Shown: piece after piece, positions 10,626 through 20,029 of the stretch
Position numbering within the stretch: position 1 is the first letter of the stretch
How the letters are laid out: each line of letters starts with the position of its first letter
NCBI GenBank assembly: GCA_012934845.2
Contig: WNNJ02000390.1
Location: forward strand, 1 to 64,000
Origin: Pomphorhynchus laevis
Lineage: Eukaryota > Acanthocephala > Palaeacanthocephala > Echinorhynchida > Pomphorhynchidae
DNA length: 64,000 nucleotides
Direction: 5' to 3'
Position numbers and translations under genes: made by a program
The notes under the pieces: generated by a model
The model's database searches: none
The model's input: only the letters and a program-made list of their open reading frames with translations
Told to the model about the DNA's origin: nothing

Positions 10626-10890
10626 CTCCTTTTAGAGGAGAGGACTCGTCCTCTCCTCTAAAAGCAACCTCTCGACTGAAACTACCTATCTTAAAGTTTA
10701 TAACGACTTACTTATCTCGCGCGATCAAAAATTATGCAGTGTTATAGTTTCCCTTGATCTCTCATCTGCTTTTGGTATCGTCGATCAATCGATTCTTCTC
10801 CATTGTCTTCGTTATGACTATGGCTTCTCTTTACCCACTGTATTATGGTTTTCTTCATACATATCAATAGCTCCTGAGCATACTTTTAGT
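10626..10890 (+). mobile_element. L2/CR1-like LINE, second partial copy of the RT region
   Basis: After a perfect 17-bp palindrome at 10629-10664, the sequence repeats the RT stretch already seen at 9700-9895 (taaagtttataacgacttac, ctcgcgcgatcaaaaattat, tttggtatcgtcgatcaatc). It is a separate, shorter copy of the same family with an internal deletion next to the palindrome. It ends near 10890 where RTE-like minus-strand sequence begins. Confidence 0.7.
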
Positions 10891-10959
10891 CTTTTCCACA
10901 CTCGCTCTATTCTTTTTAAAGCTGATCTGCTCCTTGATATATTCGATCAATTATTTATC

Positions 10960-11866
10960 TTTGCATTATCGAATCCTGGCACTTCACATGTTTTTTTGTC
11001 AATTACTGGTCCGGATGTCGCGTCATGAGGGCAGTGTTCGAACCAAGCTACTTCAGGCATCGCGATCCTCGGCGAAGGTCCAGGAAACAGATCCACTTCT
11101 CAATCTCTTTGATGATCATGCCGTTCCTCGAAAACAATACCCAAAGATACTTAAAGTCATCAACATCAGGAAGAAACGTCTACAATCCGGATTGACATTG
11201 ACACCTGAATCCGAGACGAACATATATAGACAGTCTTGGATCTGCTAACCAACATCCATGCTGATTGGCATTCCATCGTAAATCGATCCAGTAGGAATTG
11301 TAAGTCTTCAGGACAAGAAGCCATCAAGACAACATTTTTTGCAAAAATCAAAGATGGTATCCTGATGGAACCAAACCGAAGATTGACATCTGACAGAGCA
11401 GTCTGTATTGTAATTTTGTCCATGTAAACGAGACAAAAGGTAACTTTGACGAAGCCCAACGCCTACTGGAAATGATTCAGACTTCTTACCCAGAATCCGA
11501 TCACAACTAATACTTTGTTCATACAGAGAAGCAACAGCTACCCGAAGATAACTTGGTACTCCATACTTCCTTAGAACTTCCCACAACCTCTCTCGCGATT
11601 CTCGATCGAATGTTTTCTTCAAATCTACAAAGCACATGTAGACCGGTAGATCGAACTACCAAGACCGTTCGAGAATAGTTGACAGAGTAAATAGCTGATC
11701 GGTAGTTCCATGACCTGGACAGAAGCCGCATTCTTTCTCTTGCAACTGTCCCTCAACAATAGGCCGTATCTTTAACTCATGAATCCTAGCAAATAGTTTA
11801 ACAGTGTTGCTAATAATAGTGATGCCCCGATAATTAAAACACACTATTATCTTTTGCCTCATCGAT
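10960..11866 (-). mobile_element. RTE-like LINE fragment, RT region (first part)
   Basis: Minus-strand RT motifs in several frames: FNYRGITIISNTVKLFARI (11862 leftward), QLQEKECGFCPGHGTTDQLF, MCFVDLKKTFDRESRERLW (11637 leftward), LRKYGVPSYLRVAVASLYE and FPVGVGLRQSYLLS (usual H-Q-G-S-V-L-S). The FVDLEKAFDRVPRE..W / LRK.GVP wording is characteristic of RTE-type LINEs rather than the CR1/L2 types next to it. Several frameshifts; inactive. The element continues at 12526 beyond an inserted L2-like piece. Confidence 0.75.
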
Positions 11867-12525
11867 CATCCCCATAGTACACAATCTCACTTTCTTAGGC
11901 TTCCATTTCGATGATCACCTTTCCCTTAATCCTTCGTCTGTGACAAGGTCCGCTCGTCTAACTTAATTCTCCGTGATATCCGCCGGATCCGCCCCTTATC
12001 GACTTCCGTTCTTGTATGTATCTTCTTTCATCGCTTATTTTCCCTAAAATCGATTACTGCCTTAGCCTTTTCGCAAATTCTCCAAAATCCATAATCCTAC
12101 CCTACAACGCATCATCAACTCCGCCGTTCGAGTGCCATTTCGTGACGTCGCTTCGACCACACATCCGCATATCTTGCCCAACTCTCCTGGCCCACCATCC
12201 ACATCCACATCAAACTCCGCCTTCTTATCGTAACTTTTGGTCTCATCGATGTCGGCTCCCCATCGTTCATCAACCTTCCTTTCTTAGACGACACTCGCTC
12301 CACTCTCTCAATTTCTGCGTTCCCGTCATACCCTCTTACTCCACGTTCCCAATTGCTCCAACAACTATGGTCTCTGATCCTTCCTCGTCTGCGCTCCCTC
12401 CTTTATCACATTCAAACACCTCCTCCGTTCACACCTTCTCGACGACATGATTTACATTTTTGTTTTGTTGTGCTCATGTAAGCGTGAGCTGGCACGCATT
12501 TGCCACGTTAAAATAAATATTTTTT
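11867..12525 (+). mobile_element. L2/CR1-like LINE 3' fragment inserted into the RTE-like LINE
   Basis: A 3' fragment of family B: it starts at the region equivalent to NLVFLGFHFDDHLS (ttcttaggcttccatttcga), continues through the C-terminal region in broken frames, and ends with the family 3' end (GCACGCATTTGCCACGTTAA, then AATAAATATTTTTT) at about 12525. The minus-strand RTE-like RT flanks it on both sides: K-K-G-N-R-R to its right and F-N-Y-R-G-I-T to its left are normally adjacent, so the insertion point falls exactly between these motifs. Confidence 0.8.
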
Positions 12526-13185
12526 TACTCTTCGGTTACCTTTCTTAAAGATTGGTGTCACCATCACAATTCGCCACTTACTAGGAATCTTGCCCGACTT
12601 CAATGGAACTTTGAAGATCCGTATTATCCACTTATGCCAACAACGTCGAGAGCCTTTTAAGCTAGCTGTCGAATCTCATCTACTCCAGAAGAGTTGCCAA
12701 TTTCGAAGTTTTTTAACAACAGCAATGACCTCTTCCAAAGAGATGGGATCTTCCGTTGGTTCTAAAAGCTTTATTTCTACAAGAGAAGACATATCCACCG
12801 GATCAATGAGACTTCTAAAATGCTCTTTCCAGCAAACAAGAATTTCTTTAATGTCAGTCAGCATACCTTATCTTGTCATAGACAGTTTGAGGAGCTCTCT
12901 GCTTTCCAAACGAAGGTTCTTAATCGTCCTTCAAAACATCTTTGAAGATTTCCAATAATTAAGTTCTAACTGCTCTCCAAACTCTTCGAGCCACAACTTT
13001 TCACATTTGATTTGGCAAGCGAGGATCTGAACCTATCCCATTCCTGATCAATGCTCTTATCTCTTATGGCAACCGAGAGAAGTTCTTCCGGATATAGCCA
13101 GAAAAACGTTCTTTGACAGAAGCATCTTCTAGGCGCTCCCAGCACGCTCTCACACAACGTTTGGGTTTACCAGGCTTGTCTAGCA
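12526..13185 (-). mobile_element. RTE-like LINE fragment, upstream part (continues 10960-11866)
   Basis: On the minus strand: DIKEILVCWKEHFRSLI, then EEVIAVVKKLR, a decayed segment equivalent to the G.D.I..E..K region, and a FKKGNRRV-like end abutting the L2-like insertion at 12525. Farther right (13157 leftward) are remnants of the region between endonuclease and RT. Broken in several frames. Confidence 0.65.
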
Positions 13186-13660
13186 TCCGTGTCTTTTCTT
13201 TCATCGTTTCTTTTCCGTAAAATCTATTACTGCCTCAGCCTTTCGCCAATTATCCAAAATCCATCATCCTACCATTACAACGCATCATCAACTCCGCCGT
13301 TCGAGATCTCCTACGTCTCCGTCGCTTTGATCACACATTCACATATCTTGCCCAACTCTCCTGGCCTACCATCCACATCCGCATACAACTCCGCCTTCTC
13401 GTAACTTTTCGTTTCATCGCTGTCGGCTTCCTATCGTTCATCCACCTTCCTTTCTTAGACGACACTCGCCCCACCTCTCTATCACTGCGTTCCGGTAATT
13501 CCCTCTTACTCTACGTTCCCAACTACTCTAACAACTACGCTATCTGATCCTTCATGGTCGCCTCCTTACTCGCATGGAATCAGTTCCCACTCGATGTCCG
13601 TCGCGCTCCTTCCTTTAATGCATTCAAATGCCGCCTCCGTACTCATTATGTTGCAATGGA
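13186..13660 (+). mobile_element. L2/CR1-like LINE 3' fragment (copy B3)
   Basis: Another copy of the C-terminal/3' part of family B: cctaccattacaacgcatca, atcaactccgccgttcgaga, cgtcgctttgatcacacatt, followed by the cactcgatgtccgtcgcgct region. It stops before the usual 3' end, near 13660. Frames are broken. Confidence 0.7.
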
Positions 13661-13748
13661 TTTATGTTGCAAGGGTAGATGATTGTGAAAGAATTGAGTT
13701 TAAGATTTTCCAATGAGATTTAGAATTGGAAGATGGCTCGAGTTGATT

Positions 13749-14888
13749 TCACCCAAAAGAGAGTACATTTAGTTCGCTTAAGAATGAGATGAGAACGGCG
13801 GAGAGAAAGACAGCAAGCACAGATATTTGGAGGGAGTTAGTTGGGAGAACGTTTAAGAAAGCGATTATACACACGAAAAGAGTGACGGAGTCGACGCTTA
13901 GAAAGACTACAGTCAGAATCGAACCAGGGAACATGGCATAAGCGCTGAGAGCGTCGGAGTCGACTAGGCAAAAGTTTATTGATGATAGACATAAGTTCAG
14001 AATCAAACAGAATACAGAGATCATCGGGAGAGAGATAGTTAAGAGAAAGTGAAATAGTGAAGAATTGAGTAAGGCTGTGCAGAGAATAGGGATATCGAGA
14101 AGCTTCCAGGGTCGACTTGGTGTGGATATTGGTGTAGGCGGAGAAGGAAGATGGGGACGAGTAAGAGTAAGAGTGACAAGGAAATGATCGGACAAACCGG
14201 GATCAGTAATTGACAAGGAAGTATAGTCATTGAAGCAGATAGGTACAGCAATGATGTCGAGAGCACCGCCGAGAATATGAGTTGGGCTTGTTGAAAGTAA
14301 TTTATAGTTAAAATCAGAAAAAAGATTAGTTAAAGTGATAGAGTCAGAGTCAGCCGGGCGATCAAGACGAATGTTAAAGTCACCGAGAACAAAAGAAGGA
14401 GTATAAGACAATGAACAGTGAGACATAAGATCTGCAAGATCGTTAAAGAAGATACGTGAGGGGGCAACTGTACCTGGACGGTATACAATCACAAGTTCCA
14501 GAGGGAAAGGAGTTGATAATCTGCATATGAGTAATTCGAACGAGGTGTAACGGATGTTAACGTTAATTTTACGTAAAGACATTGGGTGACGAGCAATGGC
14601 AACTATACCGCCACGGTTAAAATTAGTAGATGTATGAGAGGCAATTGGACGAGCTGATTCAACTAATGAACAACCAAAGCGACATAGACGACGAATAGCA
14701 AGATCGTCGGAGTCACAATGCCAGGATTCGGTAATGCAGAGAATATCGATAGATAATTGATAGACGATATCAAGGAGCATATCAGCTTTATGAAGAATGG
14801 AGCGAGTGTTGAATAGACTAAGACGAAAAGTATGCTTAGGAGCGAGATCGACTAGCGAAGAAGACAAGGGGGAGAGATGGGACGCCAT
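13749..14888 (-). CDS. LINE ORF2, endonuclease domain (3'-truncated)
   Basis: 379-codon open frame beginning MASHLSPLSSS. EEP endonuclease motifs in order: LSLFNTRSILHK (catalytic Asn), LCITESWHCD (Glu), NRGGIVAIARH, ELVIVYRPGT, FVLGDFNIRLDRP (Asp, Asn), GALDIIAVP and GLSDHFLVTLTLT (SDH). After about residue 250 the sequence becomes a hydrophobic low-complexity stretch that does not look like the expected linker, suggesting a frameshift that happened to stay open. The RT is absent. The protein would have nicked target DNA for target-primed reverse transcription. The ATG lies inside the end of ORF1, an arrangement that would need re-initiation or a comparable mechanism. Confidence 0.75.
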   Translation of the reverse strand: MASHLSPLSSSLVDLAPKHTFRLSLFNTRSILHKADMLLDIVYQLSIDILCITESWHCDSDDLAIRRLCRFGCSLVESARPIASHTSTNFNRGGIVAIARHPMSLRKINVNIRYTSFELLICRLSTPFPLELVIVYRPGTVAPSRIFFNDLADLMSHCSLSYTPSFVLGDFNIRLDRPADSDSITLTNLFSDFNYKLLSTSPTHILGGALDIIAVPICFNDYTSLSITDPGLSDHFLVTLTLTRPHLPSPPTPISTPSRPWKLLDIPILCTALLNSSLFHFLLTISLPMISVFCLILNLCLSSINFCLVDSDALSAYAMFPGSILTVVFLSVDSVTLFVCIIAFLNVLPTNSLQISVLAVFLSAVLISFLSELNVLSFG

Positions 14889-16231
14889 CGAATTTTTGGC
14901 CTTGTGTGTACAACGTGAAAATTTCCATTGATTTGACGTATAGATAAGGATGACTCGCCGTTTGTTTCACGTCGATGTTTCTCAATGCGAGCTAAATTGA
15001 GCTGGGCAATATCAGATGGGGAGCGGTCAGGAAAGATACGACTAGTAGACGAAGTGGTAAGAAGTTTAAAACGTTGGGAAAGTACCAAGGATGCATGTGA
15101 ATTATGTCGGAAAACTATCTTTAGGAGTGGAGGACTGAGATGATTGGATTTAGTGGATTTGTTTAAACGGATCAAAGATACAGGAGCGATATTATTGAAG
15201 AGGGATGTATTATTATCAGGAAGAATGGTTGCTAGGATAGACCTGAAAGCAGATATATCATCATCGAGGCGACACTGAGGAGAAGCAGATTCGGAAAGCT
15301 TTAAGTTAGATATGATAATGCATCGATCACGCAAAGGCAGACGATTTCGTGGAAGTGTTGGGTGGACAGACCTGGTAGGAGTAGATGCAGAAGAGCAGAT
15401 AAACGTGGGAGTGGCAAGGGTGCTAAATGAAGATTTAAGATAGTTGAGAGCATGTGTGACAGGAGTGGAGTGTTGAATCGGCTGATCGGAGATTTTACTG
15501 GAGATTATTTTGACGGACGGATGTAAATTATTGAGAAGTGATACGGTCGGATCATGTGTGACTGGAGTGGATTGTTGAATCGGTTGATCGGAGATGTTAC
15601 TGGATATGATTTTGACGGAAGGATGTAAATTATTTAGAAATGATACGGTGAATGTATGGTGAGCAGTACGTGAAGAGAAGAAAGAGGTATGAGATGTATT
15701 TAGATACAGGGATGAATAGGAAAAATGAGGTACGAAATAAAGGCCTTTACTGTTTGCATTGTTAGGAAGATAAAGATTAAGGGAAGTTTTATCAGTCGTT
15801 AAACGATGAGTGTGCGTGAGAGAAGTTTCAAGAACGGGATTTATAGATGGCGAAGGAGTTAGTAAGCAAACGGATGACGACAATAGATTGGAAGATATTT
15901 TGTCGTTTGTTGATGGTCCATGTATAACAGCGGTCTGAGTCGACTTAGAGACATCATTAATATCATTTATTGAGCCCAACTCAGTTTCGTTAGCCTCCAG
16001 AACGTCTCCACCGTTTGAGTGGTAATGCTTCATTAGCTTACCTACGAGGGCAACATAACAAGAGCCGCAGAGAAAATTCTGTCCTGAAACGTTGTCCTCG
16101 TCAGTGAAAGGAATGGCAACATGAGTCCAAACATTGCAGTTCTTGTCGCATTCAATTTGCTTTTCGATGTAAGTTTCCTTGGTATACTTGAGTTGCTGGC
16201 CGACATTTTTAGTTAGCTTTCTCTTTGCCAT
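14852..16231 (-). CDS. LINE ORF1 protein with Cys/His finger
   Basis: 459-codon open frame starting MAKRKLTKNVGQQLKY. Residues about 27-58 form a Cys/His cluster (ECDKNCNVWTHV then FLCGSCY), spaced like the PHD-type finger of CR1/L2-group ORF1 proteins. The rest is Ser/Thr-rich; two similar blocks (LLNNLHPSVKIISS.ISDQPIQ) occur near residues 210 and 235, an internal duplication of about 25 residues. The C-terminal third (about 320-440) is basic and could bind RNA (RDRCIIISNLKLSES, LKIVFRHNSHASLVLSQRFK). It overlaps the ORF2 start by 37 bases. Assignment as ORF1 rests on position and the finger. Confidence 0.7.
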   Translation of the reverse strand: MAKRKLTKNVGQQLKYTKETYIEKQIECDKNCNVWTHVAIPFTDEDNVSGQNFLCGSCYVALVGKLMKHYHSNGGDVLEANETELGSINDINDVSKSTQTAVIHGPSTNDKISSNLLSSSVCLLTPSPSINPVLETSLTHTHRLTTDKTSLNLYLPNNANSKGLYFVPHFSYSSLYLNTSHTSFFSSRTAHHTFTVSFLNNLHPSVKIISSNISDQPIQQSTPVTHDPTVSLLNNLHPSVKIISSKISDQPIQHSTPVTHALNYLKSSFSTLATPTFICSSASTPTRSVHPTLPRNRLPLRDRCIIISNLKLSESASPQCRLDDDISAFRSILATILPDNNTSLFNNIAPVSLIRLNKSTKSNHLSPPLLKIVFRHNSHASLVLSQRFKLLTTSSTSRIFPDRSPSDIAQLNLARIEKHRRETNGESSLSIRQINGNFHVVHTRPKIRWRPISPPCLLR

Positions 16232-16240
16232 AATAAGACG

Positions 16241-16990
16241 TCAATTAGTTAGTTATAATCAAGAATGTTTTAACTCAAGGGAATGATTGTAAGTTTTAAT
16301 AACCAAAAGATTTTACCAAGTCTTCAGTTTTGCTCTTTTGGTTGTTAATTATTATTACATACAGAGCATAAGCAACAAGGCTGTTTTGCTCGGTCGCGAC
16401 AATAAAAATAAAGAAAAAAGAAAAAAGTTTTTTATAGAACGCCTCGATTCGACGTAGCACTTTTGGCTTCATTAACAACCTCTCCAGCATTTTTCGAAAA
16501 TCCAGAAAGCTCGCAGCATTCACAACGGAAGGGGTAAATCATTTTATAAGTTACACGCTCGGTGGGAAAGTCGAAATTTTTTTGATAATTTTCCATGGTA
16601 CAAAATATTTAGACTAAGAGAATGTTTTCTTCTTCCCTGTTGACAATTTCTCCTTGTTACTTTAATGGGGAATCCTACATACTGATATACGATGCGATAC
16701 ATAGAACACATGTCTAGGAACACGAGGCGACAAAATATGAAACTTAATCTTTAACGGCGCATATCGTTTGAAAGGGTCGAGTATACGTCTGCTACGCGAT
16801 CTGAGCATAGCTGATCGATTACGTTTGAAAGAGGCTAAATCAGAGTTAGCATGTTGATTACAGTTGGGTGAAAACAATTTGACAATACAAAATTTTCGAG
16901 TTGTGCGGAGGCGTCTACATATTCATTGGAAGGGACTGTCAGATGTGATCAATCCTGCAAGCCTTCTTACCACTTTGGCGCCCTCCGCCT
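16241..16990. other. Sequence between two LINEs, no confident feature
   Basis: About 750 bases between the 5' end of the minus-strand L2-like element and the plus-strand LINE A2. It starts with ttagttagttataatcaaga, a motif that also occurs in the foldback element at 28162-28484. It probably includes the 5' UTR of the L2-like element. Short open frames on both strands match nothing I recognise. Confidence 0.4.
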
Positions 16991-19990
16991 AAGACGTGAA
17001 ATATTCACTGTTTCACCTTGCCTCAATGTCGATCGGTGTATTCGTGAATTTCGAAAATCTCTTCGCGATTCTTCCTTTCAAGTTGAGCACAAATAATGTT
17101 GGTTTAAAAATCATTTACTCGAATATTCGTAGTCTACTTAATAAGTTAGATGAAATAAAATGTCTCTTTCAAGATATCGTACCAGATGTAGGTATTTTCA
17201 CAGAATCTTGGCTTAGTTCGTCAATAGCAGACGTAGATATATTCATTGAGGGATACAGCATAAGTAGAAGTGATAGAACAGGGAAGATTGGAGTAGGTAT
17301 TATCGAGTATATCTCTAATAGGCTTCAATTCCGAGTAATTGAAACTCTTAGTGATGCTATTAACCATAATGAAGCATTGTGTATTAGGCTATATTGTCAA
17401 CACCCAATAACGGTATTGACTGTGTATCGTTCTCCAAGATCAAACACAGATAGCATAGCTGCTTTAATGGAGAGAAGTAGTTATTGTGATAGATTTGTTG
17501 TACTCGGTGATTTCAACATGCCATCTGTCAATTGGGTTAATTACACTTCCAATGACTCGGATGTCGAGAGTTTGAAGCTACTTGGCTTAATAAACAGCTT
17601 GGCTCTTAAGCAACATGTCAGTCAGAGTACAATATTTTCACAGGATTCACATTCACTTTTGGATTTATGCCTTACTGTACCATATGACATTCTTGATAGA
17701 TTAAGCTATCTGGACCCAATAGGTCATTCAGATCATGTGGTCATTTCGATTAATCTGAGCGATGTCTACTCACATGGCGTAAATCCGACGTCGTCTGTAA
17801 ACCCATTCAAGACTGACTTTGTTCTAGTAAATAAATATCTCGTTGGGGTAAAGTGGTTGGATGCTTTTGATGTTGGCGTCGAATATTCATGGCAGTTTTT
17901 CAAGGATACTCTGTACCACCTCCTTAATCGTTTCTCACCTCTTCAGAGTAAACACTGTTTGACATCGATCTCACCGCCTTGGTTTAATAGCGACATAAAG
18001 CATGCTTTAAAGATGAGATGTAAGGTATTTAATAACTATCGTAAAGACAGAGCTAATTTCAGCACTTATAAGAAATGGCGAAACCTCGTTACGTCCATGA
18101 AGCGAACTGGTAGGCGATCTTTCGAAAATCAGCTAAGTATAAACTGTCACCGTGATCCCCGCTCTTTCTTTAGGTATGTGACTGCTAAGCATACGCGCTG
18201 TAAACCTATAAATTGTATTCAACGTGACGATGGGAAATTCATAACTGATTCTTTGCAGATATCAAATATGTTTAGAAATCATTTCCATTCTTTGAATCTT
18301 GACCATAAGGATGTGACAATGGGTAATCCGTGTACATTTGAATCGCCTGGGGATGACACCAGCGACCTCTTCCGATGTGATGATGTTCTCCAAGAGCTTC
18401 GGAAACTTAAATGCAAAGCAGGTGCGGGTCCAGATGGCTTACCGCCAGTATATCTGCGCAACATCGCTGACATAATATGTCATCCGCTTTACAATATTTT
18501 CTCTGCGTCTGTTGCTTTTGGCGTTGTTCCTTCTGATTGGCAGAATTCCATCATCTGTCCTATTTATAAGAAAGGGGATAGTTCGTCCATTGACAATTAT
18601 AGGCCTATTAGTCTCACTTGCGTGTGTTGTCGTGTGCTAGAAAGATTGATTAAGCGACGAATAATAGAATTTCTAAATAGATTTCAAATTTTGAACCCAG
18701 CACAGCATGGCTTCCGAAAAGGTTATTCCACGACTACTTATCTTGTACATGCACGTGAAAATTGGTATCACGATTATGTTCAAGGTATACCAGTTGATGT
18801 CATTTTCTTTGATTTCTCAAAAGCGTTCGACTCAGTTAATCACACGCGTCTTATTGAGAAGTTGGAGCACATTCATCTTGATAAGAGGATCATAAACTGG
18901 ATTCGTGTATTCCTTTCCAACTGACAAAGTGTCGTACGAGTAAGTGAGTCGCTGTCGAGTCCATTTCCAGTATAGTTGGGTGTTCCACAGGGAAGTGTAT
19001 TGGGTCCCATCTTATTCAGTCTTTATATCAACGATTTGATACCAAATATCAGTTCATTCAGTTTATTATATGCAGATGATCTTAAAGTTTGGCGACCTAT
19101 TATTTCCGATCTTGACAAACAGCATTTACAAAGCGACGTCGACGTTATATCCAATTGGTCTATACGAAATCACTTGAGGATCAATTCCGCTAAATGTACA
19201 TGTATGCGTATATCACGAAGATCATGTGATCATCTTGGAGGTGAGTACCAGTTTGGTTCAATTAGTATCGAAAGAACCCACTCATATAAAGATTTGGGAG
19301 TTTGGGTTTGTGCTGACTTATCCACTCGAAAGCATTCAGACTACGTGTGTTGCATCACAAAACGCTTAATAGGACATACTCGTCGAGCTCTGATAGGCAT
19401 AGATCCGTTATGTTACCATACCTTAGCAAATGCGTTTTTCTTGAGCCATATCTTATACGCATCGCCAGCTTGTTATCCCGAAACTACTTATGAGCGTCGT
19501 GCATTGGAGAAAGTGTTCAGATCAACAACTAAATTAGTCTCAGGGCTGCATATTTTTGGCTACGCGAAACGCCTCCAGATATTAAATATGCCTTGTCTGC
19601 GATATATCCGTGGCAAGTGAGATCTCTCTTGTTTGGAAAATTCTGCATACTAAAGATCATCCACTGTCACATCTACTGCAACTGAGAGGTCAACCTTCTC
19701 TTCGCGGACACCCCCTGATGCTGAAAACACAAAGGTACATGCATGCAGTTTCCTGCTTTGCCAAACGAGTCGTACGATCTTGGAATTCGCTTCAGAGTGC
19801 GACCGTTTTGTCGTCTACTGCTTCAAGTTTTTGCGCCCTACTGGATGATGACCCTTCCTTCTCAAGACAACGGTGGGATTTTCAGTAGTTTATCTGATGA
19901 GGGAGGGACAAAACGACTCTTATTCTTTTTATTCTTTTTATTTTGTGAAGCAACTTGTAAAGAGCCTCGGCTCAATTTGTTGTCAATTAA
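16991..19990 (+). mobile_element. CR1/jockey-like LINE copy A2, nearly complete ORF2
   Basis: Non-LTR element of the same family as copy A1. It covers the endonuclease start (about 17110) through RT and C-terminal region to a TAA-repeat tail at about 19986-20004. Flanked on the right, tail to tail, by the minus-strand LINE at 20030-23390. No ORF1. A 3' UTR of about 100 bases (agagcctcggctcaatttgt) precedes the tail. Confidence 0.9.
16996..19888 (+). pseudogene. LINE ORF2 (EN-RT), broken by two stops and one frameshift
   Basis: Endonuclease motifs: IIYSNIRSLLNK, IFTESWLSSS, TVYRSPRSN, VVLGDFNMPSVNW, IGHSDHVVISINL. RT motifs: [97 protein letters not shown] (DD intact), then DLGVWVCADLSTR, FFLSHILYASP and VVRSWNSLQ. 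The frame from 16996 is open to TGA at 18922, carries a second in-frame stop (TAG) at 18973 just before the GVPQGS motif, and shifts by one base near 19610. All catalytic residues remain, so the breaks are few and recent-looking. Confidence 0.85.
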
Positions 19991-20029
19991 TAATAATAAT
20001 AATAATTTTTCTTTACAATCTATTATTAT

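Larger units (their letters stand above)
13690..16240 (-). mobile_element. L2/CR1-like LINE 5' half with ORF1 and ORF2 endonuclease
   Basis: The 5' half of a two-ORF LINE on the minus strand: ORF1 (16231-14852) and the start of ORF2 (14888-13749), overlapping by 37 bases in different frames. The endonuclease region resembles the decayed one at 41344-42140 (both have a GLSDHFLVTL motif), which belongs to the family-B copy there, so this is probably the 5' half of the same family. RT is missing; the plus-strand B3 fragment abuts it instead. Confidence 0.75.
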
